DNA of 64,000 nucleotides from Terripilifer ovatus (GTDB lineage Bacteria > Pseudomonadota > Alphaproteobacteria > Rhizobiales > Beijerinckiaceae), in assembly GCA_029222685.1 (NCBI GenBank), contig JARHVB010000025.1, forward strand, positions 62,001-126,000, in the 5' to 3' direction. The notes under the pieces were generated by a model. The model ran no database searches. It was not told where the DNA came from and was given only the letters and a program-made list of their open reading frames with translations. The first letter of the stretch is position 1; each line of letters starts with the position of its first letter. Shown here one piece after another: positions 37,663 to 47,395 of the stretch. A program made the translations under genes and the position numbers.

Positions 37663-38634
37663 ATGCGCATCGAAATGCTTCGTCCGGTTATCGCCGCAGC
37701 CGCGCTGCTGGCAGTTGCGGCAGTGGCCCATGCCCAGTCACAGGACTTCAAGCCGATCCGCTGGCTCGTGCCCTATCCCGCCGGCGGCGGCACCGATGTG
37801 GTGGCCCGTGCCATCGGCCAGCAGATGTCGACGCTCACCGGCCATTCCGTCGTCATCGAGAACAAGCCGGGCGCGGCGACCGCCATAGCGGCGCAGGACA
37901 CCGCCCGCAGCGCAGCCGACGGCACCACCGTGTTGAGCGGTGACAACGGCACCTTCGTGTTCAATCCGTTCCTGTTTTCGAAATTGTCCTACAAGGTCGA
38001 CGAACTGGCGCCGATCGGCCTGCTCGCCCGCTTTCCCTTGATCCTCGTCGCGGCGGCGGACGCGCCCTACAAGTCGCTGGCCGACGTCGCGGCAGCCGCC
38101 AGGGCCGATCCCGAAGCGGTGAAATTCGCCTCGCCCGGCACCGGCAGCCCGCATCATCTGGCGATGGAAATGCTGATGGCGCGCTCGGGGATCAAGGCCG
38201 TGCACGTGCCCTATCGCGGCGTCGCGCCCGCGGTGCAAGACGTGCTGAGCGGCCATGTCGCCACCATGGTGATCGATACGGTGGCCGGCATGCCGCATAT
38301 CGCCTCGGGCAAGCTGCGGCCGCTTGCCGTCTTTTCCGGCAAACGGCTGGCGAGCCTGCCGGAGGTTCCCACCATGCTGGAGCTGGGGCAATCGGGCGTC
38401 GAAATCTACGCCTGGCAGGGGCTGGCCACGACGGCGGGAACGCCCAAGGCAACCATCGACCGCCTCTCCGGGGTGTTGAACGCGGCCTTACAGAACCCGG
38501 CGACGCGCAAGCCGCTTGAAGACGTCGGCGTCGAAATCCTCGGCGGCTCGCCGCAAGTCATGGCCGACTATATCCGCTCCGAAACGGCGATCTGGGGCAA
38601 GCTGATCGCGGAGCGCGGCCTGAAGATCGAGTGA
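37663..38634 (+). CDS. Bug/TctC-family tripartite tricarboxylate receptor
   Basis: A 323-residue periplasmic receptor with signal peptide MRIEMLRPVIAAAALLAVAA (cut near AHAQ-SQD). The start follows GGGAGGAC. Bug motifs are IRWLVPYPAGGGTDVVARA, VIENKPGAATAIAA, HVPYRGVAPAVQDVLSG and PEVPTMLELG. It is an orphan receptor between an acyltransferase and recA, with no catabolic genes beside it. Confidence 0.92.
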   Translation: MRIEMLRPVIAAAALLAVAAVAHAQSQDFKPIRWLVPYPAGGGTDVVARAIGQQMSTLTGHSVVIENKPGAATAIAAQDTARSAADGTTVLSGDNGTFVFNPFLFSKLSYKVDELAPIGLLARFPLILVAAADAPYKSLADVAAAARADPEAVKFASPGTGSPHHLAMEMLMARSGIKAVHVPYRGVAPAVQDVLSGHVATMVIDTVAGMPHIASGKLRPLAVFSGKRLASLPEVPTMLELGQSGVEIYAWQGLATTAGTPKATIDRLSGVLNAALQNPATRKPLEDVGVEILGGSPQVMADYIRSETAIWGKLIAERGLKIE

Positions 38635-38722
38635 GCTTTTAAGGGTCACCGACAGTGCGACTGACGCGATGAGGCCTCTCAATGGAGCCTCATCGTGGCA
38701 GACTTTGCGGATTCGCGACCGA

Positions 38723-38737
38723 GAACAAAAAAAGAAC
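38723..38737 (+). promoter_or_regulatory. recA: SOS box (LexA-binding site) of recA
   Basis: GAAC-AAAAAAA-GAAC is a perfect match to the alphaproteobacterial LexA site GTTC-N7-GTTC read on the other strand. It lies 98 bp before the recA start; two more GAAC half-sites follow at 38742 and 38748. Confidence 0.9.
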
Positions 38738-38834
38738 TTGCGAACGAGAACAAACCACGTACACTCCCCTCCACAGGCGATCTCGATCAAGCCATTGCGC
38801 TGTCCGCCGACGCCATGCCAGAAGGAGTTTACCC

Positions 38835-39908
38835 TTGAGCCAAGCCAATCTCCGCCTCGTGGAAGGTACGTCCGTGGACAAAACCAAGGCGCTCGACGCC
38901 GCCCTCTCCCAGATCGAACGCGCCTTCGGCAAGGGTTCGATCATGCGGATGGGCAAGAACCAGCAGGCCATGGAAGTCGAGACGGTGCCGACCGGCTCGC
39001 TCGGCCTCGATATTGCGCTTGGCGTCGGCGGCCTGCCGCGCGGCCGCGTCATCGAGATTTACGGCCCGGAATCCTCCGGCAAGACCACCTTGACCCTGCA
39101 TGTCATCGCCGAAGCCCAGAAAAGCGGCGGCGTTTGCGCCTTCGTCGACGCCGAACATGCGCTCGACCCGATCTATGCCCGCAAGCTCGGCGTGCAGCTT
39201 GACGATCTCCTGATCTCGCAGCCTGACACCGGCGAACAAGCGCTGGAAATCACCGATACGCTCGTGCGCTCCGGCGCCATCGACGTCCTGGTGGTCGATT
39301 CGGTCGCGGCGCTGACGCCGCGCGCCGAAATCGAGGGCGAGATGGGCGACGTCCAGCCCGGCCTCCAGGCCCGCCTGATGAGCCAGGCCCTGCGCAAGCT
39401 GACCGGCTCGATCTCCCGGTCCAAGACCATGGTCATCTTCATCAACCAGATCCGCATGAAGATCGGCGTCATGTACGGCAGCCCGGAGACGACCACCGGC
39501 GGCAATGCTCTGAAATTCTATGCCTCCGTCCGCCTCGACATCCGCCGCATCGGCGCCATCAAGGACCGCGATGAGGTGACCGGCAACCAGACCCGGGTCA
39601 AGGTCGTCAAGAACAAGGTGGCGCCGCCGTTCAAACAGGTCGAATTCGACATCATGTACGGCGAGGGCATTTCCAAGGTCGGCGAACTGATCGACCTCGG
39701 CGTCAAGGCCGGCGTGGTCGAGAAATCCGGCGCCTGGTTCTCCTATGATTCCCAGCGTCTCGGCCAGGGCCGCGAAAACGCCAAGAATTTCCTCAAGGAA
39801 AACCCCGAGGTCGCCACCAGAATCGAACAGGCCATTCGCGAGAATTCCGGCCTGATCGCCGAGCGTATTCTCGACGCCGCCCCTGGCGAAGACGACGACG
39901 CCGAATAA
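38835..39908 (+). CDS. recA: Recombinase RecA
   Basis: A 357-residue RecA, the strand-exchange protein and LexA co-protease. It starts with TTG at 38835, which has AAGGAG seven bases upstream; an inner GTG at 38874 is less well placed. Walker A GPESSGKT is at 77-84, with later [34 protein letters not shown] and loop L2 [21 protein letters not shown]. The tail ends acidic (APGEDDDAE). It is LexA controlled, judging by the SOS box upstream. Confidence 0.98.
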   Translation: MSQANLRLVEGTSVDKTKALDAALSQIERAFGKGSIMRMGKNQQAMEVETVPTGSLGLDIALGVGGLPRGRVIEIYGPESSGKTTLTLHVIAEAQKSGGVCAFVDAEHALDPIYARKLGVQLDDLLISQPDTGEQALEITDTLVRSGAIDVLVVDSVAALTPRAEIEGEMGDVQPGLQARLMSQALRKLTGSISRSKTMVIFINQIRMKIGVMYGSPETTTGGNALKFYASVRLDIRRIGAIKDRDEVTGNQTRVKVVKNKVAPPFKQVEFDIMYGEGISKVGELIDLGVKAGVVEKSGAWFSYDSQRLGQGRENAKNFLKENPEVATRIEQAIRENSGLIAERILDAAPGEDDDAE

Positions 39909-40441
39909 CCTGTCGACTGATCTGTCTTAACGATCGTCTTGCGGATCTGTTTTGCGGATCTGTTTTGCAAGAACGCAGGCGTGAGAAGGGCCGGCTCCGA
40001 AAATGCCAAGCAGTGCCGCCGCAGCATTTTCGAACAGGTTTTGTGGAAAGGTCCCCTCTACAGGCCACCCCGCCCTTCTCGCCTGACACGCGGGACGGGA
40101 GCGCGTAACCGGTGCGTTTTGCCGGCATGCTCCCGTCCTGGCGCTGTCATTCCGGCGTCAATAATCTGCGCCGCTGGCAAACGCCGCCGCGCTGGCCTCA
40201 GTCGCCATCCGACCCGGCCCTGCACCCCCTATTTTCCCGGACCGCGCCCACTATTTTCCTTTGTCGGGAAAGCACGCTAGAACGATTGCGGTTTCCGGCG
40301 CGGGCGTTCCGTTTCCCGGACCAGCCGCACATCATGCAAACCCCCTCGGCCCACGGCCGGACCGGTATGACACCTGCATGAGGCGTGGCTCACGTTCACC
40401 ACCTGGCATCATTGCCCGACACAAGGTTCGAGTTCTCCAGA
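39909..40441. other. Long intergenic region recA-alaS
   Basis: 533 bp without a convincing gene. It starts with a 13-bp unit TTGCGGATCTGTT repeated in tandem (39939-39964, plus a partial third). The remainder is GC-rich. The upstream extension of the alaS frame (from 40385) has no similarity to AlaS. A structured alaS leader or small RNA would fit here but I cannot identify one. Confidence 0.5.
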
Positions 40442-43105
40442 ATGAGCGGCGTCAACGAAATCCGGTCGACCTTTCTCGACTACTTCTCCAAGAACGGTCA
40501 CGAAATCGTCCCGTCCTCCTCGCTGGTGCCGCGCAACGACCCCACCCTGATGTTCACCAACGCCGGCATGGTTCAGTTCAAGAACCTCTTCACCGGCGTC
40601 GAGAAGCGCCCCTACAAGCGCGCCACCACGGCCCAGAAAGTCGTGCGCGCCGGCGGCAAGCACAACGATCTTGACAATGTCGGCTATACCGCCCGCCACA
40701 ACACCTTCTTCGAAATGCTCGGCAATTTTTCCTTCGGCGATTATTTCAAGGAAAATGCCATCGCACTGGCGTGGAAGCTGATCACCACCGAATTCGGCCT
40801 GCCGAAGGATCGCCTGCTGGTCACCGTCTATCACACCGATGACGAAGCCTTCGGCCTGTGGAAGAAGATCGCCGGCTTCAGCGACGACCGCATCATCCGC
40901 ATCCCCACCAGCGACAATTTCTGGGCCATGGGCGACACCGGTCCCTGCGGCCCCTGCTCGGAAATCTTCTACGACCAGGGTCCGGACGTGCAAGGGGGCC
41001 CGCCCGGTTCTCCCGAGGAGGACGGCGACCGCTTTCTGGAATTCTGGAACCTCGTCTTCATGCAATACGAGCAGATCGCGCCCGGCGAGCGTATGCCGCT
41101 GCCGCACCCCTCGATCGATACCGGCATGGGGCTTGAGCGTATCGCCGGCATCCTGCAGGGCGTGCATTCCAATTTCGACATCGACCTGTTCCGTGCCCTG
41201 ATTCGCGCCTGCGCCGAAGCAACGGGCGTCGATGCCGACGGCCCGCAACAGGCGAGCCACCGGGTCATCGCCGATCATCTGCGCGCCTCGTCCTTCCTGG
41301 TCGCGGACGGCGTCACCCCGTCGAACGAAGGCCGCGGCTACGTCCTGCGCCGCATCATGCGCCGCGCCATGCGCCACGCCCAATTGCTCGGCGCCAAAGA
41401 GCCGCTGATGTGGCGGCTGGTGCCCGCGCTGGTGCGTGAAATGGGCCGCGCCTATCCCGAACTGGTGCGAGCTGAATCACTGATCACCGACACCTTGCTG
41501 ACGGAAGAAACCCGCTTCCGCACCACCCTGGCGCGCGGCCTTTCCATTCTCGACGAGGAAACGCGCACGCTTGTGCCCGGCGCCAGCCTGCCCGGCGAAA
41601 CCGCCTTCAAGCTCTATGACACCTACGGCTTTCCGCTCGACCTGACCCAGGACGCGCTGCGGGCGCGCGGCATCGGCGTCGATACGGACGGTTTCAATGC
41701 GGCGATGGAGCGCCAGCGCGCCGAAGCCCGCAAGGCCTGGTCGGGTTCCGGCGAAGCGGCGACTGAAACGGTCTGGTTCGCCCTCAAGGACAGGGCCGGC
41801 GCCACCGAATTTCTCGGCTACGAGACCGAAGTCGCCGAGGGCATCGTCAGCGCCATCGTCAGCGACGGCAAGGAAGTGGCCGAACTGCCGGCCGGCCAGC
41901 GCGGCCTCGTCATCGTCAACCAGACGCCGTTCTACGGCGAATCAGGCGGCCAGACCGGCGACACCGGCGTGATCACGGCGGCGGGCCTGCGCGCCACCGT
42001 ACATGATACCCACAAGAAGCTCGGCGATCTCTTCATCCACGACGTCGAGGTGCATGAAGGCACTCTGACGCCCGGCATGGCGGTCGAACTCGCCGTCGAT
42101 CACGTCCGCCGCAGCGCCATTCGCGCCAATCATTCCGCCACCCACCTGCTGCACGAGGCGCTGCGTCAGGTGCTCGGCGACCACATCGCCCAGAAAGGCT
42201 CGCTGGTCGAAGATGCCCGCCTGCGCTTCGACTTTTCGCATCCAAAGCCCATCACCGATGCCGAGCTTGCCGAGATCGAGGACATCGCCAACAGGGTCGT
42301 CCTGCAGAACGAGCCGGTGGTGACGCGCATTCTCGGCGTCGAGGACGCCATCGCCTCCGGCGCTCGCGCCCTGTTCGGCGAGAAATACGGCGACGAAGTC
42401 CGCGTTGTCTCCATGGGCACCAACGAAGGCGGCGACAATGCCGGCCGCACGTTCTCCGTCGAACTGTGCGGCGGCACCCATGTCGCGCGCACCGGCGACA
42501 TCGGCCTCATCACCATCGTCTCGGAAGGCGCGGTCGCGGCCGGCGTCCGCCGTGTCGAGGCCAAGACCGCCGACGGCGCCCGCCACCATCTCAACGACGA
42601 GGCCCGGCGCCTGCGCGAGATCGCGCAATTGCTGAAGACGCCGGCATCCGATGCCTCCATGAGGCTTACCGCCCTCATCGACGAGCGCCGCAAGCTCGAG
42701 CGCGAACTCACCGATGCGCGCAAGAAGCTTGCCATGGGCGGCGGCGCGTCGGGCGGCGGCGACAATGCCGTGCGCGACATCGGCGGCACCAAACTCTATG
42801 CCCGCACCGTCACCGGCGTCGAGATGAAGGATCTCAAGTCGCTGGCCGACGAGGCCAAACAGACGCTGGGCTCCGGCGTCGTCGCCATCGTCGGCGTTGC
42901 TCCTGATGGCAAGGCCGGCGTGGTCGTTGCGGTCACCAAGGATCTCACCGGCAAGGTCAATGCGGTCGATCTCGTCCGCGTCGCTTCCGAAAAGCTCGGC
43001 GGCAAGGGCGGCGGCGGCCGGCCCGACATGGCCCAGGCCGGCGGTCCTGACGGTTCGAAGGCGGATGAGGCGCTGGAGGCGATCGCCGCGGCGCTGGCCT
43101 CATAG
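40442..43105 (+). CDS. alaS: Alanyl-tRNA synthetase
   Basis: A full-length (887 residues) class II synthetase. It has the catalytic domain ([20 protein letters not shown], motif 2 with [18 protein letters not shown] and motif 3 [10 protein letters not shown]), the editing domain with zinc ligands in [12 protein letters not shown] and [13 protein letters not shown], and the C-Ala/DHHA1 domain with a glycine-rich end. The start is the ATG at 40442, where the conserved [15 protein letters not shown] begins. It stands alone and is followed by repeat R5. Confidence 0.98.
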   Translation: MSGVNEIRSTFLDYFSKNGHEIVPSSSLVPRNDPTLMFTNAGMVQFKNLFTGVEKRPYKRATTAQKVVRAGGKHNDLDNVGYTARHNTFFEMLGNFSFGDYFKENAIALAWKLITTEFGLPKDRLLVTVYHTDDEAFGLWKKIAGFSDDRIIRIPTSDNFWAMGDTGPCGPCSEIFYDQGPDVQGGPPGSPEEDGDRFLEFWNLVFMQYEQIAPGERMPLPHPSIDTGMGLERIAGILQGVHSNFDIDLFRALIRACAEATGVDADGPQQASHRVIADHLRASSFLVADGVTPSNEGRGYVLRRIMRRAMRHAQLLGAKEPLMWRLVPALVREMGRAYPELVRAESLITDTLLTEETRFRTTLARGLSILDEETRTLVPGASLPGETAFKLYDTYGFPLDLTQDALRARGIGVDTDGFNAAMERQRAEARKAWSGSGEAATETVWFALKDRAGATEFLGYETEVAEGIVSAIVSDGKEVAELPAGQRGLVIVNQTPFYGESGGQTGDTGVITAAGLRATVHDTHKKLGDLFIHDVEVHEGTLTPGMAVELAVDHVRRSAIRANHSATHLLHEALRQVLGDHIAQKGSLVEDARLRFDFSHPKPITDAELAEIEDIANRVVLQNEPVVTRILGVEDAIASGARALFGEKYGDEVRVVSMGTNEGGDNAGRTFSVELCGGTHVARTGDIGLITIVSEGAVAAGVRRVEAKTADGARHHLNDEARRLREIAQLLKTPASDASMRLTALIDERRKLERELTDARKKLAMGGGASGGGDNAVRDIGGTKLYARTVTGVEMKDLKSLADEAKQTLGSGVVAIVGVAPDGKAGVVVAVTKDLTGKVNAVDLVRVASEKLGGKGGGGRPDMAQAGGPDGSKADEALEAIAAALAS

Positions 43106-43139
43106 TCTGACCAATAATTCGCAGTACTGGTGCGTTGAG

Positions 43140-43256
43140 ATTCACGTCAGACCGCGCCGAAAATGGCGGTTCTTGAGAACCGGAGCGGAGCGTACTTAAG
43201 TACGTGAGCACCGGAAGCGCAGAGAACCGACATTTGCAGGCCGGTATCACGTGAAT
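43140..43256. repeat. Repeat family R5, copy 1
   Basis: 117 bp from ATTCACGT to ACGTGAAT, with internal stems CGGTTCTTGAGAACCG and CGTACTTAAGTACG. Compared with copies 2 and 3 it lacks about 20 bp between the first two stems. The flanks are also inverted (TGGTGCGTTGA / TCAACGCACCA), and the right flank forms the end of the VWA gene. Confidence 0.9.
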
Positions 43257-43257
43257 A

Positions 43258-44433
43258 TCAACGCACCAGTTCCCGCATGGCGCCTTCAAGCCCGGCGATC
43301 GTCAGCGGGAACATACGGCCTTCCATCAGCGTCTTCAGCACGCCGATCGATTGCGTGTAATGCCACTGGTGTTCCGGCACCGGGTTGAGCCAGACCGCAT
43401 GCGGATAGGTGCGCAGCACGCGCTCCATCCACACGGCACCCGCTTCCGGGTTGTTGTGCTCGACCGAGCCGCCCGGCATGGTGATCTCATAAGGCGACAT
43501 CGCCGCATCGCCGACAAAGATCACCTTGTAGTCGTTGCCGTAGGTGTGCAGCACGTCCCAGGTCGGCGTGCGATCGGCATAGCGGCGCGCATTCTGCTTC
43601 CACACGCCCTCATAGAGGCAATTGTGGAAGTAGAAGTGCTCCATGTGCTTGAATTCGGTGCGCGCGGCGGAAAAGAGTTCTTGCACCTGCTTGATGTGCC
43701 AGTCCATCGAGCCGCCGATATCGAAGAACAGCAGCACCTTCACCGCATTGCGCCGCTCCGGCCGCATCTGCACATCGAGCCAGCCGCGATGGGCCGTTTC
43801 GCGGATCGTGCCGTCGAGATCGAGTTCGTCGGGCGCGCCCGTGCGGGCGAACTTGCGCAGCCGCCGCAGCGCGATCTTGATGTTGCGCGTGCCCAGTTCG
43901 ACATCGCCGTCGAGGTCCTTGAACTCGCGCTTGTCCCACACTTTCACGGCGCGGAAATTGCGGTTCTTCTCCTGGCCGATGCGCACGCCTTCGGGATTGT
44001 AGCCATGCGCGCCATAGGGCGAGGTGCCGGCCGTGCCGATCCACTTGTTGCCGCCCTGGTGACGGCCCTTCTGCTCGCGCAGCCGTTCCCGCAAGGTCTC
44101 CATGAGCTTGTCCCAGCCCATGGCCTCGATCTCCTTCTTCTCCTCGTCGGTAAGATATTTCTCGGCCAGCTTCTTCAGCCAGTCTTCGGGGATGGCAGCC
44201 TTCTCCATCGCCTCAAGCAGGCTTTCGAGCCCCTTGAAGACGGTGCCGAACACCCGGTCGAAGCGATCGAGATTGCGCTCGTCCTTCACCAGCAGCGCCC
44301 GCGACAGATAGTAGAAATCGTCGACCGACTTGTTGGCGATATCCTTGTCGAGCGCTTCCATCAGCACGAGATATTCGCGCAGCGTGACGGGCACCTGCGC
44401 ATCTTTCAAGGCGGTGAAGAAGGTAAGAAACAT
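43258..44433 (-). CDS. VWA domain-containing CoxE-like protein
   Basis: A 391-residue cytoplasmic protein of the CoxE-like VWA family, the usual partner of MoxR AAA+ ATPases in metalloenzyme or complex maturation. The N-terminal part is helical (LREYLVLMEALDKDIANKSVDDFYYLSR). The VWA domain begins with VKVLLFFDIGGSMDWHIKQV; the metal-site motif is D-I-G-G-S rather than D-x-S-x-S. The last codons lie in the flank of repeat R5. The matching MoxR gene is at 46547 on the other strand, which is an unusual separation. Confidence 0.88.
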   Translation of the reverse strand: MFLTFFTALKDAQVPVTLREYLVLMEALDKDIANKSVDDFYYLSRALLVKDERNLDRFDRVFGTVFKGLESLLEAMEKAAIPEDWLKKLAEKYLTDEEKKEIEAMGWDKLMETLRERLREQKGRHQGGNKWIGTAGTSPYGAHGYNPEGVRIGQEKNRNFRAVKVWDKREFKDLDGDVELGTRNIKIALRRLRKFARTGAPDELDLDGTIRETAHRGWLDVQMRPERRNAVKVLLFFDIGGSMDWHIKQVQELFSAARTEFKHMEHFYFHNCLYEGVWKQNARRYADRTPTWDVLHTYGNDYKVIFVGDAAMSPYEITMPGGSVEHNNPEAGAVWMERVLRTYPHAVWLNPVPEHQWHYTQSIGVLKTLMEGRMFPLTIAGLEGAMRELVR

Positions 44434-44473
44434 AGGGTGATTCTACACGATACGCCGCCTGAGTCATCCCAGG

Positions 44474-44629
44474 AGCCCTCATCCCGAGGAGCGCCTGAAA
44501 GGCGCGTCTCGAAGGACGGGGGCGTGTGAGAGGACTTGCAGAGCGGCGTTGTAGAGCCGTTGGCAGGCGGCGGCGTGACGCCCCCGTCCTTCGAGACGCC
44601 TGCTACGCAGGCTCCTCAGGATGAGGGCT
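44474..44629. repeat. Dispersed inverted repeat, family R2, second copy
   Basis: 156 bp with inverted ends AGCCCTCATCCCGAGGAGC and its near complement, plus CGTCTCGAAGGACGGGGGC / GCCCCCGTCCTTCGAGACG. It lies just upstream of the VWA start and downstream of the amidohydrolase stop, both on the minus strand. Confidence 0.8.
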
Positions 44630-44661
44630 TCTGTTGGCTCTTCATTCTCGCAACGACAGGC

Positions 44662-45624
44662 TCACGCCAGTTTCTTCAACCTCGGAAACAACAGTTCCGC
44701 CGCACCGCGCTCAACGCTCAGGCGCTGCTCATTATCAAAGCCGGAATAGGCGTCGAACCCCGACGTTTCCGACGCAGCAATATCCTCCGACACGTAAGGA
44801 TAATCCGTGCCGAACAGAATCTGCGACGGCGGCACGAAGGCGGTCAAAGCATTGAGCGGCGCCGGATGGCCGCTGAGCGCCGTGTCGTAGAAGAATTTGC
44901 TGATATAATGCAGCGCGCCCTTGGGATAATTGCCCTGCTGCTTGGTCTTCTTGTCGAACAGCGAAATGCGGTGCGCCAGCATCGGCAGGGTGCCGCCCGC
45001 ATGCGACAGGATGAACCTGATGTCCGGCAGCTTTTCCATGACGCCGTTGAAGATGAGATTGGTGGCGACCCTGGTCGTCTCGAACGGATAGTCGATCAGC
45101 ATGCGCGGAATGTCCCAGCCGCGCGCCTCGGTGCCCGGCGGATAGCACGGGTGGATGAACACCACCGCCTTGCGCCGGTTCAACTCCTCATAGACCGGCC
45201 AGAAGTCCGGATGGCCGATGTAGCGCTCATCGACGCTGGTCAGAAGGCAGATGCCGTCGAGATGCAGCTCGTCATAGATGCGCCCGATCTCGGCGATCGA
45301 TGCCTCGACGTCGGGCAGCGGCAGAAACGCGAAGGCGCCGAACCGGTCCGGCCGCGCCGAGACGGTCTCGGCGAGAAAGTCGTTGAACCGCCGCGCCAGT
45401 TCGCGCGTCTGGGCGATGTCGCCGTAGAAAATCCCCGGTGAGGTGAACGAGACGATGCTGGTGCCGATGCGCAGGCTGTCCATCAGGGCCAGCGATTTGT
45501 CGACCGACCATTCGGGGAAGGCCTGATAGGCGCTGCCCATGATGCCGGCTGCGCGCTGCACATCCTTGTAGAAATCCGGAAGCACGTGGTGGTGAACGTC
45601 CACGCGCTGAATCTGCGATGCCAT
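44662..45624 (-). CDS. Amidohydrolase family protein (ACMSD-like)
   Basis: A 320-residue metal-dependent TIM barrel of the amidohydrolase-2 family, which includes aminocarboxymuconate-semialdehyde decarboxylase and resorcylate decarboxylases. Metal and catalytic motifs are VDVHHHVLP near residue 10, VFIHPCYPPG, LSHAGGTLP and the aspartate in LFGTDYPYVSED. There is no signal peptide. It is a single gene between repeat R2 and the divergent cytochrome c gene. It probably decarboxylates or hydrolyses a ring-derived acid. Confidence 0.9.
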   Translation of the reverse strand: MASQIQRVDVHHHVLPDFYKDVQRAAGIMGSAYQAFPEWSVDKSLALMDSLRIGTSIVSFTSPGIFYGDIAQTRELARRFNDFLAETVSARPDRFGAFAFLPLPDVEASIAEIGRIYDELHLDGICLLTSVDERYIGHPDFWPVYEELNRRKAVVFIHPCYPPGTEARGWDIPRMLIDYPFETTRVATNLIFNGVMEKLPDIRFILSHAGGTLPMLAHRISLFDKKTKQQGNYPKGALHYISKFFYDTALSGHPAPLNALTAFVPPSQILFGTDYPYVSEDIAASETSGFDAYSGFDNEQRLSVERGAAELLFPRLKKLA

Positions 45625-45700
45625 CTGGTTCCTCCCCGGCCGCCGCCCGTCAATTGATCCAGGTCATAGAACCCGTACAATACTCGGTCAAACTGGGCCA

Positions 45701-46042
45701 ATGAGAATAATGTCGATTTGTCAAAAAGCCGCGATCATCGCCGTTCTGGCTCTGGCACTCCCGCAGAGTGCCTGGAGCCAGTCGCGCATCGCCGCCGGGC
45801 GCGCCCTGGCCAGCGCCAACTGTTCCCGTTGTCATGCCATCGGCAAGACCGGTGCGAGCCCGAACCCGAAATCGCCACCCTTGCGCACGCTGGCCGCAAA
45901 ATACCCTTTGCGAGATCTGGAAGAAGCCTTCGCAGAAGGGATCGAGGTCGGCCACGAGGGACAGGAAATGCCCGAATTCGTCCTTGAGCCCGTCGAGATC
46001 GACGCCCTGCTGGCCTATATCGGCAGCCTCAACCGCAAATAG
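45701..46042 (+). CDS. Class I cytochrome c, periplasmic
   Basis: A 113-residue mono-heme cytochrome. The signal peptide runs to about LPQSAWS-Q; the heme attachment site is C41-SR-C44-H45, and the distal ligand is probably Met in EGQEMPEFVL. The C-terminal helix EIDALLAYIGSL is typical. No oxidase or dehydrogenase gene is beside it. It is divergent from the amidohydrolase gene. Confidence 0.9.
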   Translation: MRIMSICQKAAIIAVLALALPQSAWSQSRIAAGRALASANCSRCHAIGKTGASPNPKSPPLRTLAAKYPLRDLEEAFAEGIEVGHEGQEMPEFVLEPVEIDALLAYIGSLNRK

Positions 46043-46210
46043 CCGCTTGAGCCATCCTCCAGCCCTATTGCTGCTCCGCCTTGTTACGACGCCCAGATAA
46101 TTCTCCAACAAACCACTCGCCATCCGCCATCGGTCGCACTAGTTTTTGTCAGCCGCTTCGGTCCATGCATGTGCGCCGGACTGGAATTTCGCGGCGTGGG
46201 GAGATATTTC

Positions 46211-46465
46211 ATGGATGGTTTCGGCATTATCGCGACCCTGATCATCGGTGCCATTGCTGGCTGGCTGGCGGGTCTGATCGTTAGCGGCGGCGGCTTCGGC
46301 CTCCTCGGTAATATTGTTCTGGGCATTCTCGGTGCTTTCGTGGCCGGATGGATTCTGCCCAAGCTGGGCCTCTACATCGGCGGCGGTGTTATCGGGGCAA
46401 TTATCAATGCCGCCATAGGTGCCGCCATCATTCTGGTGGTGATATCGCTTATCAAGCGAGCTTGA
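46211..46465 (+). CDS. GlsB/YeaQ/YmgE family stress-response membrane protein
   Basis: An 84-residue, very hydrophobic protein with three membrane segments and the glycine-zipper-like pattern of the Transgly_assoc family: IIGAIAGWLAGLIVSGGGFG, NIVLGILGAFVAGWILP and GGVIGAIINAAIGAAIILV. The start at 46211 fits the family; the open frame extends further upstream without similarity. Role unknown, often stress induced. Confidence 0.9.
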   Translation: MDGFGIIATLIIGAIAGWLAGLIVSGGGFGLLGNIVLGILGAFVAGWILPKLGLYIGGGVIGAIINAAIGAAIILVVISLIKRA

Positions 46466-46546
46466 CGTAGCCTGAATGTCACATGCCAGCCCTTTGATAC
46501 GCCATGCGGGCGGCGCGGACGGAATAAAGGAAGCTGGAACCAGCGC

Positions 46547-47389
46547 ATGCGCTTTGAAGGCACGAAAGACTATATCGCTACCGACGATCTGAAAATCGCC
46601 GTCAACGCGGCGATCGTTCTCGAGCGGCCGCTCCTCGTCAAGGGCGAGCCCGGCACCGGCAAGACCGTTCTGGCGGAAGAGATCGCCAGAGCGGTCGATG
46701 CGCCGCTGCTCACCTGGCACATCAAATCGACCACCAAGGCCCAGCAGGGGCTTTACGAATATGACGCCGTCTCGCGCCTGCGCGACAGCCAGCTCGGCGA
46801 TGCCCGCGTCTCCGACATCGGCAATTACATCAAGCGCGGCAAGCTGTGGGAGGCTTTCGCCCATCCGCAGCGGCCCGTCCTGCTGATCGACGAGATCGAC
46901 AAAGCCGACATCGAATTTCCCAACGATCTGCTGCTCGAACTCGACCGCATGGAATTCCATGTCTACGAAACCGGCGAAACGGTGCGCGCCGCCAGGCGGC
47001 CGATCGTCGTCATCACCTCCAACAACGAGAAGGAACTGCCGGACGCGTTCCTGCGCCGCTGCTTCTTCCACTATATCCGCTTCCCCGATCACGAGACGAT
47101 GCAGCAGATCGTCGACGTGCATTTCCCCGGCATCAAGAAACGCCTGGTCGAAGAGGCGCTGCGCATTTTCTTCGAGGTGCGCGACGTGCCCGGGCTGAAG
47201 AAAAAGCCATCGACCTCGGAACTGCTCGACTGGCTGAAGCTCCTGCTCAACGAGGATGTCGGCGCCGAAACCCTGCGCGAGCGCGATCCCAAGAAGACCA
47301 TTCCGCCACTGCACGGCGCCCTCATCAAGAACGAGCAGGACGTGCATCTGTTCGAACGCCTCGTCTTTCTCAACCGGCGGGAGCGGTAG
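46547..47389 (+). CDS. MoxR-family AAA+ ATPase
   Basis: A 280-residue AAA+ protein. Walker A GEPGTGKT (33-40), Walker B VLLIDEIDKA (111-120), sensor-1 SNNEKELPDAFLRRC and a MoxR-type C-terminal helical lid. MoxR proteins act with VWA partners as chaperones in cofactor insertion or complex assembly; the likely partner is the CoxE-like gene at 43258. The stop is 6 bp before the sixA-like gene, so those two form an operon. Confidence 0.93.
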   Translation: MRFEGTKDYIATDDLKIAVNAAIVLERPLLVKGEPGTGKTVLAEEIARAVDAPLLTWHIKSTTKAQQGLYEYDAVSRLRDSQLGDARVSDIGNYIKRGKLWEAFAHPQRPVLLIDEIDKADIEFPNDLLLELDRMEFHVYETGETVRAARRPIVVITSNNEKELPDAFLRRCFFHYIRFPDHETMQQIVDVHFPGIKKRLVEEALRIFFEVRDVPGLKKKPSTSELLDWLKLLLNEDVGAETLRERDPKKTIPPLHGALIKNEQDVHLFERLVFLNRRER

Positions 47390-47395
47390 CGGAGC

